Of a DNA stretch of 64,000 nt, positions 58,425-64,000 are shown piece by piece. The notes under the pieces were generated by a model. That model was not told where the DNA came from. It worked only from the letters and a program-made list of their open reading frames with translations, and made no database searches. A program made the translations under genes and the position numbers. The stretch's first letter is position 1; each line of letters starts with the position of its first letter. The stretch comes from Kribbella amoyensis (GTDB lineage: Bacteria > Actinomycetota > Actinomycetes > Propionibacteriales > Kribbellaceae): positions 5,766,001-5,830,000 of the forward strand of contig NZ_VIVK01000001.1 in the NCBI RefSeq assembly GCF_007828865.1. The letters run 5' to 3'.

Positions 58425-60035
58425 TCAGGCCAGCCCGTGTTCGTACGCGTACGCGGTGGCGCCGGCCCGGGAGGACAGGTCGAGCTTGGCGAAGATGTTG
58501 CTGACGTGCCGGGCCACCGTCTTCTCGCTGATCACCAGCTCGGTCGCGATCGCCCGGTTGGTCGCCCCGGTCGCCAGCAACGCGAGCACCTCGACCTCGC
58601 GCGCGGTCAGTCCGCATTGAGGGCCTGCGGCAACCACCGGCAGCCGGGCCAGGTCCGGCGCCGCACCGAGCTGCTCGAAGCAGTCCCGGGCCGCGTCCAG
58701 CTCGAACTCGCAGCCTTCCTCGTCGCCGGCCGCGCGGCAGGCCAGGGCGAGCAGGACCCGAGCGCGACCCACGCCGTACGGGGCCTGCAACTCCTGCCAG
58801 CCGCTGCACGCCGTCCTGAGTTCGGTGAGCGCGGCCCTCCCGTTGCCCTCAGCAAGCAGTACCGCGCCGGTGCTGTGGGCGGCGACCGTGGTGAGGTACG
58901 GCCGATCCAGCTGTTCGGCGATCGCGGTCAACTCGTCCGCCGCCGAGCTCGCGGCCTGCAGATCTCCGGCGGCCAGCAGTACCTCGACGGCGGCCGGCAG
59001 CAGCTTCGCCCGGTCGAGCGGTGATGCGGCCTCGTCGAGCGCTCGCTTGATCCCGCTCGTCGCGGCGTCGACGCGCCCTTCGGCCAGCCGGAGCAGGGCG
59101 AGACCGGGCTGGGGATGCCGCCCGGACCGGTTCGCCTGGCGGTACAGGTCCTCGGCTTCCGGCCACTCACCGCGCAGCCGATGCAGCTCGGCCAGCACGT
59201 AGAGCGCCATCCCGACGGCCTCCTGTCGGGGCGGATCGGACAACCGCTCGGCAGCGCGCCCGGCTTCCGCCAGAGCGTCCGACCACGCACCGTGCAACTG
59301 CATCACCTCGGCGCGATGGACCAGGCACAGCCCGCGGTACGCGACCACGTCCGGCTGCACCTCGCACCATTGGCTCAGCGCGTTCGTCCACTCGTTCGCG
59401 CGCCGCAGGTCGAAAGTCTCCTGGCAGACGATGATCACCGCGCAATACGCGAGCCCCGCGATGACCGGCGCGACCTCGTCCGCGGTCACGGTGACCATCA
59501 CCTCGTCGAGCAGCCCCATCGCCTCGTCCGTGCGCCCGAGCACGACGGCGGCCTGACCGCGTCCGAGCGTGGCCAGCGCGTACAGCGTCCGCTCCCCGAA
59601 CCTCTCCCCGAGCTCCATCGCCTCGCCGAACATCGCGTACGCCCCGGCGGGGTCGCCCATGGCAAGCGTTTGATGCGCCGCGGCACAGAGGACATAGCCA
59701 CGGTCCCCGCAGTCCAGGCCTTCGACGAGCCGCTGGGCCCGAGTCAGCCAGCCGCCACCCCGCGCGTGTTCGCCGGCATTGAAGAGCTGGAACGCCAGCC
59801 AGAACGCGCATCTCGCCGCTCTCGGCGCAGCGCCGGCCTCGGCCAACGCCCCGTACGCGCGGGTCCAGGCGTCGAGGCTCTCGGGTTCGCGGCCGAGCAG
59901 GTGGGCGACGGAGGCGAGTCGCTGCAGGTCGTCGGCGTCGAGCGGGGTCCGCGCGTCGGCGGCGGAGAGCGTGAGGTAGCACTCCGTCCAGTTGTGCCGG
60001 TCGAACGACTGCCGGGCCACCGCGAGCTGATCCAT
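58425..60035 (-). CDS. LuxR family regulator with TPR-like sensor region
   Basis: The 536-residue protein is almost entirely helical repeats (TPR-like, residues 1-450) with a C-terminal LuxR HTH (CGLTAREVEVLALLATGATNRAIATELVISEKTVARHVSNIFAKLDLSSRAGA). It lacks the N-terminal STAND ATPase of MalT/LAL proteins, so it is the short TPR-LuxR type. Likely controls the downstream monooxygenase gene. Ligand unknown. Confidence 0.88.
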   Translation of the reverse strand: MDQLAVARQSFDRHNWTECYLTLSAADARTPLDADDLQRLASVAHLLGREPESLDAWTRAYGALAEAGAAPRAARCAFWLAFQLFNAGEHARGGGWLTRAQRLVEGLDCGDRGYVLCAAAHQTLAMGDPAGAYAMFGEAMELGERFGERTLYALATLGRGQAAVVLGRTDEAMGLLDEVMVTVTADEVAPVIAGLAYCAVIIVCQETFDLRRANEWTNALSQWCEVQPDVVAYRGLCLVHRAEVMQLHGAWSDALAEAGRAAERLSDPPRQEAVGMALYVLAELHRLRGEWPEAEDLYRQANRSGRHPQPGLALLRLAEGRVDAATSGIKRALDEAASPLDRAKLLPAAVEVLLAAGDLQAASSAADELTAIAEQLDRPYLTTVAAHSTGAVLLAEGNGRAALTELRTACSGWQELQAPYGVGRARVLLALACRAAGDEEGCEFELDAARDCFEQLGAAPDLARLPVVAAGPQCGLTAREVEVLALLATGATNRAIATELVISEKTVARHVSNIFAKLDLSSRAGATAYAYEHGLA

Positions 60036-60161
60036 CGGCTTCCCCCTGCCTCCGTCTCAGTATCGGCGCGGGCTCCGCGAAACGAAACCGTTCCACCGTC
60101 CCCCGAACCTGCTGCCCGGAAATGCTGCCCGTGAGACCCGGCGGGCTGGCAGCATTCCGTC

Positions 60162-61652
60162 ATGACGCGCCCGTCGGTTCCCGGCTTCGCCACCGTCCCT
60201 GTCCTGGTCCTGGCCGCCGGGGTCGCGGCCGTTCTCACCGCGCTGTCCGGCCGCTACGGATATCACCGCGACGAGCTGTACTTCCTCGTCGCCGGCGATC
60301 ACCTGGCCTGGGGATACGTCGACCAGCCGCCGTTCACCCCGCTCCTGGCCCGGCTGTCCACGGCCGTCTTCGGCGACACGCCTGCCGGACTCCGTGTGGT
60401 CGCCACCCTGGCCGCCGCGGCGACGATCGTGGTGGTCGCCCTGATCGCCCGGGAGTTCGGCGCCGAACGACGCGCCCAGGTACTCGCCGCGGGCTGTACC
60501 GCGCTGGCCGGCTTCGTCCTCGGTGTCGGGCACATGGTGTCCACGGCCACCTTCGACCTGCTCGGCTGGATGCTGATCGGCCTCTTCGCGATCCGCCTGC
60601 TCCGGACCGGCGAGGGCCGCTGGTGGCTCGCGCTCGGCCTGACCACGGGGATCGCCCTGGAGAACAAGTACCTCGTGGTGCTGCCGTTGGCGGCTCTGCT
60701 GATCGCGGTCGTCGCCGTCGGGCCGCGATCGGTCCTGAAGACCTGGTGGCTCCCGGCCGGGATCGCGGTCGCCGCCGTGATCGCGGCCCCGAACCTGATC
60801 TGGCAAGCCGCCAACGGCTGGCCCCAGCTCACCGTGGCCGGTGGGATCAGCGCGGACGACGGGACCGAGAACCGGATCATGTTCGTCCCGCTCCAGATCG
60901 CCCAGCTCTCGCCGTTCCTGGTCCCGATCTGGGTCGCCGGGTTCCTCCACCTCTGGCGGACCCCGTCGCTGCGCTGGTCCCGGCCGGTCGCCCTCGCGTA
61001 CCCGGTGCTGTGCGTCATCGTCCTCGCCACCGGCGGCAAGCCGTACTACGCGCTCCCGCTGCTGCTCATCCTCGTTGCCGCGGGCGCCCAACCGACGATC
61101 GGCTGGCTGAACCGCGGCCGCACCCAGGCTCGTCGTACCGCCTTGGGAGCCGCGGCTGTCCTCACCGCGATCACCTCGGCGGCCTTCACGCTCCCGGTCC
61201 TCCCTGCCTCGGCCGTCAACTTCGTCCTTCCCATCAACGCGGAACAGGGCGAGCAGATCGGCTGGCCCGAACTGGTCAGCACGGTCGCCCAGACCTGGAA
61301 CCAGCTCCCCGAGTCCGAGCAGCAGACCGCCGTCCTGTTCGCCACCAACTACGGGCAGGCCGGTGCCCTGATCAAGTACGGCCCGGCCGAAGGCCTTCCG
61401 CGGCCGTACTCGGGCCACATGAGTTTCGCGGACTGGGCCGTTCCCCCGGACGACAAGACCGGCCCGGTACTCCTGCTCCTGCAAGAACGCAGCCCTGGCT
61501 ACGAAGCGCACTTCGGCACCTGCACCCCGGTGGCGGAGATCGCCAACGGCCAGGACGTGGACAACCAGGAGCAAGGCTCGGTGATCGTCCGCTGTACCGG
61601 CCCCACCAAACCCTGGTCAGCCCTCTGGCCGGAACTCCGCCGCTACTACTGA
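60162..61652 (+). CDS. GT39/PMT-like glycosyltransferase
   Basis: The 496-residue membrane protein has an N-terminal segment, the YHRDELYFLVAGDHLAWGYVDQPPFTPLLARL block (acidic residues in the first loop as in ArnT/PMT enzymes), and about eleven membrane segments, then an extracytoplasmic C-terminal domain. It would use a polyprenyl-phosphate sugar, perhaps the mannose donor of Ppm at 2366. Acceptor unknown. The next gene starts 24 bp after its stop. Confidence 0.85.
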   Translation: MTRPSVPGFATVPVLVLAAGVAAVLTALSGRYGYHRDELYFLVAGDHLAWGYVDQPPFTPLLARLSTAVFGDTPAGLRVVATLAAAATIVVVALIAREFGAERRAQVLAAGCTALAGFVLGVGHMVSTATFDLLGWMLIGLFAIRLLRTGEGRWWLALGLTTGIALENKYLVVLPLAALLIAVVAVGPRSVLKTWWLPAGIAVAAVIAAPNLIWQAANGWPQLTVAGGISADDGTENRIMFVPLQIAQLSPFLVPIWVAGFLHLWRTPSLRWSRPVALAYPVLCVIVLATGGKPYYALPLLLILVAAGAQPTIGWLNRGRTQARRTALGAAAVLTAITSAAFTLPVLPASAVNFVLPINAEQGEQIGWPELVSTVAQTWNQLPESEQQTAVLFATNYGQAGALIKYGPAEGLPRPYSGHMSFADWAVPPDDKTGPVLLLLQERSPGYEAHFGTCTPVAEIANGQDVDNQEQGSVIVRCTGPTKPWSALWPELRRYY

Positions 61653-61676
61653 TCACCTCGCCCAGGAGGAGCAGCT

Positions 61677-63024
61677 GTGCCACCCACCCGGCCGCCGAAC
61701 GGATTCCGCATCTTCGTGCAGGTCCTGGTCAACACCGCGATCGCGAACGTGACGACCAGCTTCCTCTGGTTCGCGCTGACGTTCTGGATCTACGCGGAGA
61801 CCCGCAACGTGATCGCGACCGGGGTGAGCGGCGCGTCGTACATGCTGTTCGTCTCGGTGTTCAGCCTGTTCTTCGGCACCCTGGTCGACCGCTTCCGCAA
61901 GAAGGCGGTGATGGTGTGGGCGACCCTGGCCGCCTTGGTGGTCTTCTTGCTCGACTCCGCGTTCTTCTTCGCGATGGGCGAGGACCGCATCGCCGACCTG
62001 ACCCAGCCGTGGTTCTGGATCTTCGCCGTCGTCATGCTCGCGGGCGCGGTCGTCGAGCAACTCCGCGGCATCGCCCTCTCGACCACGGTGACGCTCCTGG
62101 TCCCCGACGAGCGCCACGCCAACGCGAACGGCCTGGTCGGTACCGTCCAGGGCGTCGCCATGCTCGTCACCAGCGTGTTCAGCGGCCTGTCGGTCGGCTT
62201 CCTCGGTATGGGCTGGACCCTCGTCATCGGCGTCTCCGCGCTGGCCCTCACACTGCTCCACCTGATCGCGCTGCGCATCCCCGAACCCGAGATCGTCCAC
62301 GGCGATCAGCAACTCCGCTGGGTCGACGTCCGCGGCGGCTGGCTGGCCCTCATCGCCGTCCCCGGCCTGCTTGCCCTGGTCCTCTTCACCACCCTGAACA
62401 ACCTCTTCGGCGGCGTCTCCATGGCCCTCATGGACCCCGTACGGCATCGACATGTACGGCGTCCAAGGCTGGGGCATCTGGTTCGCCGCGTCCTCGACAG
62501 GCATCTTCGTAGGTGGCGCCCTCGTCGCCACGAAAGGCCTCGGCAAGAACCCGATCAGAACCATGCTCCTGATGGTCACCGCCATCGGCGCCATCAGCGC
62601 CCTCTTCACCATCCGCGAATGGGGCTGGCTCTTCGTAGCCGGCCTCTGGCTCACCATGGCCCTGATGCCCGCAGTGGAAGCAGCAGAGCAAACCGTCATC
62701 CAGCGAGTGGTCCCCTACGAGAAGCAAGGAAGAGTCTTCGGCTTCGCCATGACCTTCGAAGCCGCCTCAGCCCCCATCACAGCCCTCCTCATAGCCCCCC
62801 TGGCCGAACTCTGGATCATCCCGGCCTTCCAATCCGAACCCCGCCAAGAAACCTGGTCCTGGCTCCTGGGCACAGGCGACTCCCGAGGAATAGCCCTCAT
62901 CATGCTCACAGCCGGCCTAGCCTGCATCCTCCTGGCAGCAGCAGCCCTCAGAACCCCCCAATACAAGCTCCTCACGAAGCAATACGCAGGAGCAAAAGAA
63001 CCAGAACCACAACCGGAAGGGTGA
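61677..63024 (+). pseudogene. MFS transporter, single-base frameshift
   Basis: GTG at 61677 (with AGGAGG 7 nt upstream) starts an MFS protein readable to MALMDP; the reading then continues in the +1 frame from YGIDMYGVQGWGIWFAASS to the stop at 63024. One extra C in the CCCC run at 62435-62438 explains the break: removing it restores GAC CCG TAC GGC ATC GAC ATG. Intact length would be about 448 residues with twelve membrane segments. The segment after the frameshift uses many A-ending codons (GCA, CTA, AGA, GGA), unlike the first half. It may be a true mutation or a sequencing error. Confidence 0.82.
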
Positions 63025-63075
63025 TCGCGACATCAGCCAGAAGCGGGAGGACCACCGCGGCGACCAGCCCCAGAC

Positions 63076-63128
63076 AAGGGGGTGCGGGTGGCGAAGCCCC
63101 CGCAACGCGCCAAGCGAAGCGCAGGCGC
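63076..63128. repeat. REP-like palindromic sequence next to tRNA-Val
   Basis: GCGGG...CCCGC arms at about 63086-63107 fold into a long GC hairpin, and the adjacent GCGCCAAGCGAAGCGC forms another. The sequence resembles short interspersed palindromes in high-GC actinobacteria, but only one copy is in the window, so repeat status is an inference. Confidence 0.35.
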
Positions 63129-63149
63129 AAAAATGAAGGAAGCGGCGAG

Positions 63150-63168
63150 GCTCACGCACTCCGTGAGC
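63150..63168 (-). terminator. Hairpin downstream of tRNA-Val
   Basis: On the minus strand GCTCACG-gagtg-CGTGAGC (7-bp stem) lies 21 nt after the tRNA 3' end and is followed 16 nt later by five T residues. A weak Rho-independent terminator is plausible. Confidence 0.45.
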
Positions 63169-63189
63169 ACACGCCGCCTGCCGATTCCG

Positions 63190-63261
63190 TGGGCGATACT
63201 GGGTTCGAACCAGTGACCTCTTCGGTGTGAACGAAGCGCGCTACCACTGCGCCAATCGCCC
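63190..63261 (-). tRNA. tRNA-Val (anticodon CAC)
   Basis: On the minus strand the 72-nt sequence has a 7-bp acceptor stem (GGGCGAT with ATCGCCC), a D arm GCGC-AGTGGTA-GCGC, anticodon arm CTTCG-TTCACAC-CGAAG giving anticodon CAC, a short variable loop, T arm ACTGG-TTCGAAC-CCAGT and discriminator A. CCA is not encoded. tRNA genes are common integration sites; the altered composition of the adjacent MFS 3' end may be related. Confidence 0.95.
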
Positions 63262-63382
63262 TTACGGGTGGTGCTGGTGTTGCCTTGCGGGTGAAACCAT
63301 AGCGCATGATTCCGCGACGTACGAATCGGGTCGGGCTACTCTTGCTGCAAGACGGAGACCCCGTCGCGTTGGAGACGTGATT

Positions 63383-63943
63383 GTGACTTTTTCGCACGAC
63401 ACCGAGCACGCGCTCGGCACGCTGGTCCGGCTGGTGAACACGCTGCCCGGGCCGAACAGCCAGGTCGACACGTTGGAGGAGCTCGAGGAGCTGGAGAAGT
63501 TCGTCCAGGAGCGGGAGTTCAGCGCGGTCGGGACTCTGACCGACACGGATCTGCAGGAGGTCCGGGCGCTCCGGCCACTGTTCGCGCCGGTCTTCACGAC
63601 GACCTCCGACGCCGAGGCCGCCGCGATGATCAACGCGATCGTGGCGCGCGGGACGACGACTCCACGGCTGACCAACCACGACGGTCATCCGTGGCACATC
63701 CACTATTCGCGGGACGGTTCGTCGTTGACCTGCCGGATCACGGTGGAGTGCGGGATCGCGCTCGCCCAGGTGATCTCGGCCGGCGAACGCGAACGGCTCC
63801 GCCGCTGTGAGGCGCCGGACTGCGACGACGCGCTGATCGACCTGTCGCGGAACCGTTCCAAGCGCTACTGCGACGCCCGGACGTGTGGCAACCGCCTGCA
63901 CGTCGCGGCGTACCGCGAGCGCCGCAAGGCCTCCGGCGAGTAG
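63383..63943 (+). CDS. CGNR zinc-finger transcriptional regulator
   Basis: The 186-residue protein has an ABATE N-terminal domain (HALGTLVRLVNTLPGPNSQVDTLEELEELEKFV) and a C-terminal finger CEAPDC...RYCDARTCGNRLHVAAYRERR with a canonical CGNR motif. It is a paralogue of the regulator at 18279. GTG at 63383 has GGAG at 8 nt spacing. It is divergent from tRNA-Val. No large inverted repeat like that at 18228 is seen upstream. Confidence 0.88.
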   Translation: MTFSHDTEHALGTLVRLVNTLPGPNSQVDTLEELEELEKFVQEREFSAVGTLTDTDLQEVRALRPLFAPVFTTTSDAEAAAMINAIVARGTTTPRLTNHDGHPWHIHYSRDGSSLTCRITVECGIALAQVISAGERERLRRCEAPDCDDALIDLSRNRSKRYCDARTCGNRLHVAAYRERRKASGE

Positions 63944-63946
63944 CCA

Positions 63947-63970
63947 GCTCCCCCATCACCGCGCGGGAGC
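63947..63970 (+). terminator. Hairpin after CGNR gene
   Basis: GCTCCC (63947-63952) pairs with GGGAGC (63965-63970) over a 12-nt loop, 4 nt after the stop codon. The stem is short. The remaining 30 bases to the window end show nothing else. Confidence 0.35.
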
Positions 63971-64000
63971 CGTCCGGCGAATCCGCTCGCCCGTTCACTG

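Noticed and set aside
62917..63159. 80-codon minus-strand ORF over the MFS 3' end and repeat
   Set aside because: No ribosome binding site, overlaps the MFS gene, and the sequence is translation of a GC palindrome repeat.
63227..63382. Extension of the second CGNR regulator into the tRNA-Val region
   Set aside because: It would overlap the tRNA gene; GTG at 63383 has a proper ribosome binding site and the domain starts there.
1..64000. CRISPR array
   Set aside because: No regularly spaced direct repeats with unique spacers; the only tandem repeats (13 bp and 25 bp units) have no spacers.

Overview
The window is 64 kb of high-GC actinobacterial chromosome. The presence of RbpA, a mycobacterial-type PimA/PatA/PgsA phosphatidylinositol-mannoside locus, a zinc-binding anti-sigma factor, many GTG starts and strongly G/C-ending codons points to Actinomycetota. 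Gene content would fit Kribbella or a related Propionibacteriales soil genus; that placement is an inference. Coding density is about 90 percent. The genes are core and metabolic, with no prophage or CRISPR array and only one integrase.

Layout. 1-4.8 kb: the start of an HlyD-type efflux adaptor (cut by the window edge), rbpA behind a SigR-type promoter, and an fxsA-ppm-lnt envelope block. 4.8-5.3 kb: a leader region with a candidate structured RNA and an unrecognised 45-residue ORF. 5.3-12.3 kb: a lysine aminomutase pathway (kal-kamE-kamD-amidohydrolase-kdd, divergent kamA) that would take lysine through beta-lysine and 3,5-diaminohexanoate toward crotonyl-CoA. The cleavage enzyme Kce is absent from the window and an amidohydrolase sits inside the operon. 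12.3-18.9 kb: MOSC protein, methyltransferase, AsnC regulator, 5'-3' exonuclease, M20 amidohydrolase, MFS, MBL-fold protein and a CGNR regulator with a perfect inverted-repeat operator. 18.9-21.2 kb: a second, editing-domain-free threonyl-tRNA synthetase behind a Thr-rich leader peptide and attenuator, then tesB. 21.3-28.9 kb: DoxX, PAC2, a 2-hydroxyacid dehydrogenase/DUF2264 operon with a LacI-type operator, ferritin with an iron-box-like site, and DUF2207.

28.9-33.1 kb is the most accessory-looking part: a tyrosine recombinase whose start lies in a 13-bp tandem repeat, an AraC/PhyH pair, and a KfrA-like coiled-coil protein with a Cys4 motif. 33.2-41.4 kb: EF-G2, an AAA/TPR/membrane operon, VOC, HIT, MFS and an ECF sigma/anti-sigma pair. 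41.4-48.6 kb: thrS-HIT-(two opposite-strand genes)-pgsA-patA-pimA. 48.8-55.2 kb: ABC-2 transporter with an embedded DedA gene, a ParA-like ATPase, and a two-component system whose kinase has an unusual C-terminal tail. 55.2-64 kb: GntR/LacI hybrid regulator, SDR, flavin monooxygenase, LuxR regulator, GT39-like enzyme, a frameshifted MFS gene whose 3' half has deviant codon use, tRNA-Val(CAC) and a second CGNR regulator.

The points most worth following are the Thr-codon leader/attenuator of the short ThrRS, the lysine aminomutase cluster with its embedded amidohydrolase, the CGNR operator and its echo at kamA, the kinase with a BamE/SmpA-like C-terminus, and the possible RNA element upstream of lnt.
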